Shown here piece after piece: positions 55,489 to 62,720 of a stretch of 64,000 nt of DNA. A model generated the notes under the pieces. It saw nothing but the letters and a program-made list of their open reading frames with translations, was not told where the DNA came from and did not search any database. Every line of letters starts with the position of its first letter. Positions within the stretch are counted from its first letter, which is position 1. The DNA comes from Bacteroidota bacterium (GTDB lineage Bacteria; Bacteroidota; Bacteroidia; NS11-12g; UBA955). The DNA is taken from NCBI GenBank assembly GCA_027488835.1, contig JAIYAW010000001.1, positions 124,001-188,000 of the forward strand. Reading direction: 5' to 3'. A program made the translations under genes and the position numbers.

Positions 55489-55533
55489 AACTTTTATAAA
55501 CACTTATAAACTTCATAATCATTTATAAACCCT
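55489..55533 (-). repeat. Inverted decamers before the WbpP-like gene
   Basis: CTTTTATAAACACTTATAAA, then CTTCATAATCATTTATAAAC: four units in TTATAAAC orientation. First array after the repeat-free 16.7-55.4 kb stretch. Confidence 0.75.
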
Positions 55534-55552
55534 AGAATTTCCAAAACCTTTG

Positions 55553-55560
55553 TATCTTTG
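55553..55560 (+). promoter_or_regulatory. -7 box of the WbpP-like gene
   Basis: TATCTTTG, exact TAnnTTTG, 4 nt before the ATG at 55565. A longer reading frame from TTG at 55550 would be translated across this box and is rejected. Confidence 0.65.
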
Positions 55561-55564
55561 CAGT

Positions 55565-56512
55565 ATGAGAATTCTTGTTACAGGCGGTGCCGGTTTTATT
55601 GGCTCAAACCTTGTTGAGGCATTACTAAAAAGAGATGATGTTACTTTGGTGAGGGTGTTTGATAATTTAGCAACCGGCCATTTGAATAATCTTCATGAAT
55701 TTATAGATAATCCACGTTTTGAATTTTTAGAAGGTGATATTCGCAATTCCGAGGATTGTTTGAAGGCTTGTGAGGGTATCGATGCGGTGAGCCACCAAGC
55801 TGCATTGGGATCAGTTCCAAGAAGCATTGCTGATCCAATTAACTCGCACAATGTAAATGTAAATGGATTTTTGAATATGCTTGAAGCGGTTCGTGCAAAA
55901 GGCATTCAGCGTTTTGTGTATGCTTCGAGTTCATCGGTTTATGGCGACTTGAATGAGTCCCCCAAAATAGAAAAGAGGGTTGGAAAAATATTGAGTCCTT
56001 ATGCTGCTACCAAAATGACCAATGAATTGTATGCCGAAGCGTATGCAAAAAATTACAATTTGAGTATCGCGGGCTTCAGGTATTTCAATGTTTTTGGTCC
56101 TAAACAAGATCCGAATGGTCCGTATGCAGCTGTTATTCCTTTGTTTGTAAAGAGTGCATTAAACAATGTTGCACCAACAATTAATGGTGATGGCAGCATA
56201 ACAAGAGATTTTACACCGGTTGCCAATGTTGTAAATATTAATATTTTGGCGTTGTTAGGTTATCTTGAGGGAAGCAAACACTATGTATTCAATGTGGCGT
56301 GTGGCAATACAACGGATTTGTTGAGTATTTGGAAAATGGTAAAGGAAATTGCAAAGAGCAATGTGAATGCGGTTCACGGCCCTGTGCGCAAAGGCGATAT
56401 TTTGTTTAGTTTGGCCGATGTATCTTTTGCTAAGGAAATACTCGGTTACAAGCCTGAAAGTGATTTGAAGAGAGCTTTGACGGAAGCTGTTGAATATTAT
56501 AAAGGTGTTTAG
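55565..56512 (+). CDS. UDP-N-acetylglucosamine 4-epimerase (WbpP/TviC type)
   Basis: 315 aa extended SDR. Seen: LVTGGAGFIGSNLVEALLKR, FDNLATGHLNNLHEF, SHQAALGSVPRSIADPINSH (the GSVPRSI block characteristic of WbpP/TviC UDP-HexNAc 4-epimerases), SSSSVYGDLNESPK, YAATKMTNELYAE (Tyr-Lys) and FNVFGPKQDPNGPYAAVIP. Interconverts UDP-GlcNAc/GalNAc or their uronic acids. Natural partner of the TviB-type dehydrogenase at 23.7 kb, although 30 kb away. Confidence 0.87.
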   Translation: MRILVTGGAGFIGSNLVEALLKRDDVTLVRVFDNLATGHLNNLHEFIDNPRFEFLEGDIRNSEDCLKACEGIDAVSHQAALGSVPRSIADPINSHNVNVNGFLNMLEAVRAKGIQRFVYASSSSVYGDLNESPKIEKRVGKILSPYAATKMTNELYAEAYAKNYNLSIAGFRYFNVFGPKQDPNGPYAAVIPLFVKSALNNVAPTINGDGSITRDFTPVANVVNINILALLGYLEGSKHYVFNVACGNTTDLLSIWKMVKEIAKSNVNAVHGPVRKGDILFSLADVSFAKEILGYKPESDLKRALTEAVEYYKGV

Positions 56513-56703
56513 ACTCTAGGTATTGTTTGTGGTAGAATTTAACTTTTTAGCCGTGTTACGTTTTCGTTTTTTGTAAACATCCCATTTATTTAGTGAGTGA
56601 TGATGGATTTTTACAAGTTTGGCTTGAAATTTGCTAATTGTAGAAGTATTTCGATTTAAAAATACAACAATTAATCATTTTGGGGAACAATAATTTATAA
56701 TTT
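56513..56703. other. Spacer, no gene
   Basis: 191 bp between the WbpP-like and WbpM-like genes. AT-rich. No decamers, mini-hairpins or clear TAnnTTTG box. Confidence 0.4.
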
Positions 56704-58620
56704 ATGGATACTTTATTAGAAAATTGGATATTAAAACTGCTTGGGAAAAGATACTTGCCTACGTGGTTGATTCTGATTTTGGATTTGGTAATTGTATATG
56801 CTTCTTTTGTTTTTGCCATTTTGTTGCTCACTGATTTTTCTTTCTATAAAATTTATTCTCCTTCTCGTTTGCAGATTTTGGGAGTTTTAGAATTGACATA
56901 TGCATTGTCTTTTGTATTGTTGAAGTCTTATGAGGGTGCATTCAGGCATACGGGTGTGAGAGATTTGATGCGTTTGTTTTTGTCTACTGTTTTGGCCTTG
57001 TTTCTAACTTTTGCAATTACAAGAATTGCGGCATTAGCGGGTTATTTTGAAGTAAAACACATTACATTGTCGTTTTTGATTCTGCAGGGATTTTCATTCA
57101 CTTTTGGTGTTTTGGGAATTCGGTTATTTGTGAAATTGGTTTATAGCAGATATGTATTGAATACCAAAAGCAAGAATGATTTGGGTATTTTAATTTATGG
57201 TGCGGGTACAACGGGTGTTACCGTTCGTAATGCAATTAAGCAAGATCGTTTTTCAGGTTTTGTAGTGGTTGGATTTATAGACGATAACGAAAAATTAATT
57301 GGCAAACGCATTGATGGGGTAAAAGTGTATTCATTTGAAGAAGTTTTTGACAGTGAGTTTATTTTGAAGAATAAGGTACGCGAGGTTGTTTGGTCAATAC
57401 AATCTGAAACAGGTACTTCTTTTCACAAGGTTGGAGAATCTTGTTTGGGATTTAATTTGTCTTTCCACAAAGTGCCAAATATCAAAGATTGGATTGGTGG
57501 CTCTTTGAGTCGCAAGCAGTTGAGAAGGGTAAAGATTGAAGATTTATTGAATCGCACTTCGATTTCTTTGGAAAATAATTTGCTAAATTCTTTTATTGCC
57601 GATAAGTGTGTGATTGTAACTGGCGCTGCCGGAAGTATTGGCAGTGAGTTATGTCGTCAGATTCTTTTTTATCAGCCTAAGCAGCTTATCTTGTTTGATA
57701 ATGGTGAAACGGCAATGAATGATTTTATATTGGAGTTACAAAAGCATCCAAAATTTGATAACAACGTTGTTTGTATAATTGGAGATGTAACCCGGAACAA
57801 GAGAGTTTCTGAAATATTTGAAACATACAAACCTGAGTTGGTGTTTCATGCAGCGGCGTATAAGCATGTGCCAATGATGGAAGTGAATGCCAAAGAGGCT
57901 GTTCGCGTGAATGTTGAGGGAACAAGAATTGTTGCCGAGGCCAGCGTGAAATATGGTACTAAGAAGTTTGTAATGATTTCTACAGATAAGGCGGTTAATC
58001 CTACCAACGTGATGGGAGCTACCAAGCGTGCTGCTGAAATCTTGGTACAAAATATGAGTGGTAAATCTGAAACTGAGTTTATCACCACTCGTTTTGGGAA
58101 TGTTTTGGGATCGAATGGTTCGGTAATTCCATTGTTCCGCCGTCAGATTGAGAATCGTGAAAATGTAACCGTAACTCATAAGGATATCACAAGATATTTC
58201 ATGACGATTCCTGAAGCTTGTCAATTGGTTTTCCAGGCTGCTACCATGGGAAATGGTGGAGAGATTTTCGTTTTCGACATGGGAGAACCCGTTAAGATTT
58301 ATGATTTGGCTGTTAAAATGATCAAGTTAAGTGGATTAACTATTGATAAGGATATTAAAATTGTTGAAACTGGATTGAGATCAGGTGAAAAGTTATATGA
58401 AGAACTGTTGAGCAATTCGGAGAATACGTTGCCAACGCATCATCCGAAAATATTGATAGCTCAAGTGCGCCAATATGAAGATGCACAAATTTCACCTATT
58501 TACAGCAATTTGAATGATGCGGCTTTTAATGGCGCAACCGATTGGGAAATTGTAAAATTACTCAAAGAATTAATTCCTGAGTACAAGAGTCAAAATTCGA
58601 TTTTCGAAGCTCTTGATTAA
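56704..58620 (+). CDS. Membrane-bound nucleotide-sugar 4,6-dehydratase (WbpM/CapD/PglF type)
   Basis: 638 aa. Four membrane helices in the first 140 residues, a first Rossmann fold (LIYGAGTTGVTVRNAIKQDR, about 165) and the catalytic SDR domain starting at about 300 with VIVTGAAGSIGSELCRQ. Catalytic block STDKAVNPTNVMGATKRAAE (about 425), where Met replaces the usual Tyr, as in large dehydratases; then ITTRFGNVLGSNGSVIPLF. Turns UDP-GlcNAc into UDP-4-keto-6-deoxy-GlcNAc, the substrate of the WbpV-like reductase at 41.3 kb. Confidence 0.93.
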   Translation: MDTLLENWILKLLGKRYLPTWLILILDLVIVYASFVFAILLLTDFSFYKIYSPSRLQILGVLELTYALSFVLLKSYEGAFRHTGVRDLMRLFLSTVLALFLTFAITRIAALAGYFEVKHITLSFLILQGFSFTFGVLGIRLFVKLVYSRYVLNTKSKNDLGILIYGAGTTGVTVRNAIKQDRFSGFVVVGFIDDNEKLIGKRIDGVKVYSFEEVFDSEFILKNKVREVVWSIQSETGTSFHKVGESCLGFNLSFHKVPNIKDWIGGSLSRKQLRRVKIEDLLNRTSISLENNLLNSFIADKCVIVTGAAGSIGSELCRQILFYQPKQLILFDNGETAMNDFILELQKHPKFDNNVVCIIGDVTRNKRVSEIFETYKPELVFHAAAYKHVPMMEVNAKEAVRVNVEGTRIVAEASVKYGTKKFVMISTDKAVNPTNVMGATKRAAEILVQNMSGKSETEFITTRFGNVLGSNGSVIPLFRRQIENRENVTVTHKDITRYFMTIPEACQLVFQAATMGNGGEIFVFDMGEPVKIYDLAVKMIKLSGLTIDKDIKIVETGLRSGEKLYEELLSNSENTLPTHHPKILIAQVRQYEDAQISPIYSNLNDAAFNGATDWEIVKLLKELIPEYKSQNSIFEALD

Positions 58621-58749
58621 TACTTCTCACATAGATTAGTTCACGAATTTGAGGCCTTCGCTTATCGAAATTCTTGTTAATTGGTTTATCTATTTACAAA
58701 AAACCTATATATAAACTTACAATCTTTTTCAAGTATAGAGAGTTAACCT

Positions 58750-58765
58750 CCCGATAGCTATCGGG
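58750..58765. repeat. Palindrome CCCGATAGCTATCGGG
   Basis: Perfect 16-bp palindrome, a compensatory variant of the CCCGAAAGCTTTCGGG palindrome at 7118, 11336 and 62634 (A-T swapped symmetrically at two positions). Just downstream of the wecB stop on the reverse strand. Confidence 0.8.
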
Positions 58766-58772
58766 AAAACTT

Positions 58773-59858
58773 TCATAAACCCTTAAATTCCTCTACAATC
58801 CTCTCCGCTGTTTTACCATCCCACATTGGGGGAATGGCGCCAGTTTTCCAATTTCCTGATTGCAGTTTATCTAAGGCCTTTGCCAAATCTTCAGGTTTTG
58901 TGCCTACCAATTCGTTTGTGCCAATTTCGCAGGTTTCAGGTCGTTCGGTACTATTTCTCATAGTAATACAAGGAACTCCCATTACTGTAGTTTCTTCTGT
59001 TATCCCACCAGAATCGGTAACAACACCTTTTGCATGTTTTACCAAAAAGTTGAATTCGAAGTAAGACATTGGATCGGCCATAATTACATTGTTTGGTTTG
59101 ATACCAAACAATTCCATGTTTTTTCGGGTTCGAGGGTGAACAGGAAAAATTACTTTACTTGCCGATAACGATTTTTCGATTACTTCAAAAATGTTGCGCA
59201 TTTGTTCCGCGTGATCCACATTCGACGGGCGATGAAGTGTCATCACGTAATAATCTTTTTCCTTCAATTCTTCAGAATGCCAAAGTGAAGGCGCAATCAA
59301 ATCTTTATCGTGGAACAACAATGTATCGATCATTGTGTTGCCAACAAATTTGATTTTATCTTCTGAAAAACCCGCATTTCTTAAGTTATTATTTGCAGTT
59401 TCCGAAGTAGTGAAAAACAAATCAGTGATGCTATCAGTAACCAATCTATTGATTTCCTCTGGCATTTCAATGTCCCAGCTTCTTATGCCTCCTTCAACAT
59501 GGGCCACTTTTGTGTGCAATTTCTTGGCAACAATGGCACAAGCCATGGTGCTAGTAACATCACCAACTACCAATACAAAATCACAAGGATTGGCTATCAA
59601 TTCTTTTTCAAATGCCACCATAATGGCAGCGGTTTGTTCGGCTTGGGTTCCACCCCCACATTCTAAATTTACATGTGGTTCAGGAATATTTAATTGTTCA
59701 AAAAAACTACCAGACATTGCTTTGTCATAATGTTGACCTGTATGCACCAATCTGTAATCAATGTTGCTACCAGAATTCTTCGCATTATCAATTGCCCTAA
59801 TTATTGGAGCAATTTTCATAAAATTCGGTCTAGCACCTGCAATCAAAGTAATTTTCAT
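58773..59858 (-). CDS. wecB: UDP-N-acetylglucosamine 2-epimerase (non-hydrolysing)
   Basis: 361 aa from the ATG at 59858. A longer frame to 59948 runs through the promoter and mini-hairpins and is rejected. Seen: KITLIAGARPNFMKIAPIIR, VHTGQHYDKAMSGSFFEQL, VVGDVTSTMACA, HVEGGIRSWDIEMPEEINR, HPRTRKN, and VVTDSGGITEETTVMGVPCI followed by TMRNSTERPETCE. Interconverts UDP-GlcNAc and UDP-ManNAc for surface polymers. Stands at the outer edge of the polysaccharide genes. Confidence 0.95.
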   Translation of the reverse strand: MKITLIAGARPNFMKIAPIIRAIDNAKNSGSNIDYRLVHTGQHYDKAMSGSFFEQLNIPEPHVNLECGGGTQAEQTAAIMVAFEKELIANPCDFVLVVGDVTSTMACAIVAKKLHTKVAHVEGGIRSWDIEMPEEINRLVTDSITDLFFTTSETANNNLRNAGFSEDKIKFVGNTMIDTLLFHDKDLIAPSLWHSEELKEKDYYVMTLHRPSNVDHAEQMRNIFEVIEKSLSASKVIFPVHPRTRKNMELFGIKPNNVIMADPMSYFEFNFLVKHAKGVVTDSGGITEETTVMGVPCITMRNSTERPETCEIGTNELVGTKPEDLAKALDKLQSGNWKTGAIPPMWDGKTAERIVEEFKGL

Positions 59859-59863
59859 TATCA

Positions 59864-59871
59864 CAAAGATA
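59864..59871 (-). promoter_or_regulatory. -7 box of the wecB promoter
   Basis: On the reverse strand TATCTTTG, exact TAnnTTTG, 5 nt before the wecB ATG. Decides the start of the gene. Confidence 0.65.
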
Positions 59872-59884
59872 CAAAAAATAAGTT

Positions 59885-60145
59885 TAGACGAGCTTCGCTC
59901 GCTTAGACAACCTGCCGGTCGTTTAGTTTTATGCAACCACTCAAACAACCTTTTCTGTTTAGAAGTACTTCGTGCGTTTAGGGTTTAGAAGCATTGCCAT
60001 GCGTTTAGACCGCTACGCGGTTATATTAGAAATGTGATTAAAATATTTAATAAACGACCGGCAGGTCTACTAAACGCCGGAGGCTTCTTAAACAAGCGAA
60101 GCCATCTAAACGCTTATAAACTTTCATAAACTTTTATAAACCTTA
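59885..60145. repeat. Array of diverse mini-hairpins plus decamers between wecB and the S46 peptidase gene
   Basis: About 260 bp, no gene. Short hairpins with different stems but a common TTTAG/TAAAC spacer: GAGC-TTC-GCTC (59890), GTAC-TTC-GTGC (59965), GCAT-TGCC-ATGC (59991), CCGC-TAC-GCGG (60010), GACC-GGCA-GGTC (60056), GCC-GGA-GGC (60076), and GGCTTC/GAAGCC (60082/60098). ACCTGCCGGTC at 59910 is the complement of the sequence at 60056, so a larger fold is possible. Inverted decamers follow at 60105-60143. Confidence 0.8.
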
Positions 60146-60150
60146 TTTAT

Positions 60151-60158
60151 TACTTTTG
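60151..60158 (+). promoter_or_regulatory. -7 box of the S46 peptidase gene
   Basis: TACTTTTG fits TAnnTTTG, 7 nt before the ATG at 60166. Confidence 0.6.
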
Positions 60159-60165
60159 CTTTTTT

Positions 60166-62373
60166 ATGAAACATAGAATTTTAAGTTTACTATTGGCAGC
60201 TTGCAGTGTACTTGCTTTGCGTGCCGATGAGGGAATGTGGCCTTTGAACTTGCTCAGCAAGATTCAAGACAAAATGCAAGCCCGCGGTTTGAAATTATCT
60301 GCTGAAGATATTTATGCTATTAATAAATCATCTGCAAAAGATGCTGTTGTTAGACTCATGTCTAAACAAGGCAGAATGTTCTGCTCAGGTGAAATTATTT
60401 CTAGCAAAGGTTTGTTCCTTACCAACCACCATTGCGGTTACGATGCAATCCAAGAAATTGCTACCCCACAAGACAATATCCTTGCAAACGGATTTTGGGC
60501 GAAATCAATGCAAGAAGAGCGTCGCGCTGGTTTTAACATTGGTTTACTTCGTAAAATTGAAGATGTAACTTCACAAGTATTTAATGGTGTTGCCATTTAC
60601 GCTCCTGAAACAGAAAGAACTGCAAAAATTGCCGCTCAAGTGAATGTAGTAAGAGGCAATCTTCTTAAAGCACTTGGCGATGAAGCTGCTAACTATATCA
60701 TCGAAGTGACTCCATTCTATAATGGAAACCAATTCTTGGCAATGTACTACGAAGTTTTCCGCGACATTCGTTTGGTTGGTGCGCCACCAGAAAACGTGGG
60801 TAAATTTGGCGGTGAAACCGACAACTGGAGATGGCCTCGCCACACTTGCGACTTCTCTATGTTCCGCATTTATACAAACGCAAATAACAAGCCTGCCGAC
60901 TATAACGCAGCAAATAAAGCTTTCACCCCTTACCACCACTTTCCAATATCCCTCAAGGGCGTAAAAGAAGGTGATTTTGCAATGACCATGGGATATCCAG
61001 GTAGAACTACCCGTTATACTTATTCTGAGGGAATTCGTTACCTTTCAGGTAAAGAGCGTCCGATGCGTGTGCAAGTGCGCCGTGACATCATGGACGTTTA
61101 CGAAACTTACATGAAGGCCGACAAAAACGTACGTTTGATGTACAGTTCTAAATTGGCAGGATTGGGTAACTATTGGAACAAATTCAATGGCGAAGCAAAA
61201 GAATTGTCAAAGCCTGAGTTCTACCAAAAACGCAAAAGTGCTGAAATGGCTTTCGAGCAATGGGTTAGAGCGAATAACAAACAAGACGTTTATGGTGATG
61301 TAACCAGTCTTTACGACGAAGCTTACGCCGGAATGAATAAATACGGTTTGTATGCAGTTTATTCTCAAGACGGTATTTCTAACAGCGTGCCAATGTCGAA
61401 CGTGTCTCAAATTTATGGCATTATCAAAACCCAAAAAGATATTGCAGCAATGGATGCTGTGAAAGATTCTGCGAAAATTCGCAAAATGAATGCAGCAGTT
61501 GCTAAAATGATTGCAGGTTATGCTGAGGGAATTTCAGAGGCTTACCACGAATTCAACGGTAACATTGAAAAACAAGTAATTGCAGTTGTTTTGAAACACA
61601 TTTTGATGGACTTAGACCATGCGTCTTTGCCTGCTTCGATGTTGAAAATGGACGAAAAGTTCAAACATAACTATACCGCTATGGCAAATTCTTTGTGGAG
61701 CAGCTCTATTTTCTGCGATACAGTGAAATTAAAAAAGGCAATGTCTAATTTCAAAGCAAAGAACATTGAAAAGGATCCATTGTATACCATTATTGCAGGT
61801 TATGTAAATATGTTGAATGTTGATTTAAAACCAACACTCGACGAAATATCAAACAAATTGGCCCGTGCAAATCGTTTGTACATGGCGGCTCAATTCGAGA
61901 TGGAGAAAGACAAAGTGTTTGCACCAGATGCAAATGGTACTATGCGTTTGAGCTACGGTACGATCGAAAGCTACAAAGCCCGCGATGCCGTAGATTATAA
62001 TTATTTCACAACATCACGCGGTATCCTTGAGAAGTACATTCCTGGTGATTTTGAGTTTGATGCTCCAGAATCGTTGATCAACATTATCAAAAAGAAAGAC
62101 TTTGGTCGTTTTGCGGATGCAGACGGTGAACTTCATACTTGTTTTTTAAGCAACAACGACATTACTGGTGGTAATTCTGGTAGTCCTGTTATCAATGGCA
62201 ACGGTGAATTGATTGGCACGGCTTTCGATGGTAACTGGGAAGCAATTGCGAGCGACTTCGGATTTATGCCATCTGTACAGCGCACAATCAGCGTTGACAT
62301 TCGTTTTACCCTTTTCATTGTTGAAAAATTGGGTGGCGCGGGAAATATTATTGCGGAGTTGGAGCTTAGGTAA
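60166..62373 (+). CDS. S46-family dipeptidyl-peptidase (DPP7/DPP11 type)
   Basis: 735 aa, usual length. Signal peptide about 1-20 (LLLAACSVLALRA). Double-barrel chymotrypsin-fold serine protease: LFLTNHHCGYDAIQEIAT with the catalytic His (88/89), the GGETDNWRWPRHTCDFSMFR block carrying the catalytic Asp, and ITGGNSGSPVINGNGELIGT with Ser671. The S1-specificity residue, 18 positions after the Ser, is Gly689 in AFDGNWEA, as in DPP7 (hydrophobic P1), not Arg as in DPP11 (Asp/Glu P1). Periplasmic release of dipeptides from peptides. Confidence 0.93.
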   Translation: MKHRILSLLLAACSVLALRADEGMWPLNLLSKIQDKMQARGLKLSAEDIYAINKSSAKDAVVRLMSKQGRMFCSGEIISSKGLFLTNHHCGYDAIQEIATPQDNILANGFWAKSMQEERRAGFNIGLLRKIEDVTSQVFNGVAIYAPETERTAKIAAQVNVVRGNLLKALGDEAANYIIEVTPFYNGNQFLAMYYEVFRDIRLVGAPPENVGKFGGETDNWRWPRHTCDFSMFRIYTNANNKPADYNAANKAFTPYHHFPISLKGVKEGDFAMTMGYPGRTTRYTYSEGIRYLSGKERPMRVQVRRDIMDVYETYMKADKNVRLMYSSKLAGLGNYWNKFNGEAKELSKPEFYQKRKSAEMAFEQWVRANNKQDVYGDVTSLYDEAYAGMNKYGLYAVYSQDGISNSVPMSNVSQIYGIIKTQKDIAAMDAVKDSAKIRKMNAAVAKMIAGYAEGISEAYHEFNGNIEKQVIAVVLKHILMDLDHASLPASMLKMDEKFKHNYTAMANSLWSSSIFCDTVKLKKAMSNFKAKNIEKDPLYTIIAGYVNMLNVDLKPTLDEISNKLARANRLYMAAQFEMEKDKVFAPDANGTMRLSYGTIESYKARDAVDYNYFTTSRGILEKYIPGDFEFDAPESLINIIKKKDFGRFADADGELHTCFLSNNDITGGNSGSPVINGNGELIGTAFDGNWEAIASDFGFMPSVQRTISVDIRFTLFIVEKLGGAGNIIAELELR

Positions 62374-62384
62374 GGAATGCTAGG

Positions 62385-62480
62385 GTTTATAAAAGTTTAT
62401 AAGGGTTTATAAGCGTTTGGCTTTCTAAATAGACAAGGTTTGTAAGTTTAAATTCGGGTTTTTTGTAATCTGAAAAAACT
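62385..62480 (+). repeat. GTTTATAA decamers after the S46 gene
   Basis: Three to four forward units at 62385-62416 directly after the stop, then unique sequence up to the terminator. Confidence 0.75.
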
Positions 62481-62495
62481 GAGAAATAAGAGATG

Positions 62496-62522
62496 GGGCT
62501 GCACGAAAGTGTGGCCCTTTTT
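62496..62522 (+). terminator. Intrinsic terminator after the S46 gene
   Basis: GGGCTGCAC-GAAA-GTGTGGCCC: a 9-bp stem with two wobble pairs and a GNRA loop, followed by five T. Confidence 0.85.
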
Positions 62523-62529
62523 GTTGGGA

Positions 62530-62700
62530 ATTCAAAGGTTTATAAAAGTTTAGACGACCTGAGAAAAGGATTATAAAGGTTTATAAAAGTTTATAAAGGT
62601 TGTTTTAGCGGTTGCAAAAAAACTAAACAACCTCCCGAAAGCTTTCGGGAGGTTGTCTAAACGGCGCAGCCGTCTAAACGAGCGAAGCTCTTCTAAACTT
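62530..62700. repeat. Decamers, 30-bp palindrome and mini-hairpins before pheT
   Basis: Forward decamers at 62535-62600. Perfect 30-bp palindrome at 62627-62656 with CCCGAAAGCTTTCGGG in its centre. Then CGGC-GCA-GCCG at 62662-62672 and GAGC-GAA-GCTC at 62680-62690, separated by TCTAAA. The hairpins stop 18 nt before the pheT -7 box. Confidence 0.85.
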
Positions 62701-62707
62701 ATTTTCA

Positions 62708-62715
62708 TATCTTTG
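62708..62715 (+). promoter_or_regulatory. -7 box of the pheT promoter
   Basis: TATCTTTG, exact TAnnTTTG, 5 nt before the pheT ATG. Confidence 0.65.
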
Positions 62716-62720
62716 TTGTA

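Noticed and set aside
57736-58224. 162-codon reverse-strand frame inside the WbpM-like gene.
   Set aside because: Overlaps the conserved catalytic domain in antisense; no protein features.
59885-60145. CRISPR array in the hairpin-rich spacer.
   Set aside because: Repeats are 10-20 bp, spacers constant rather than unique, no cas genes; the opposite layout to a CRISPR.
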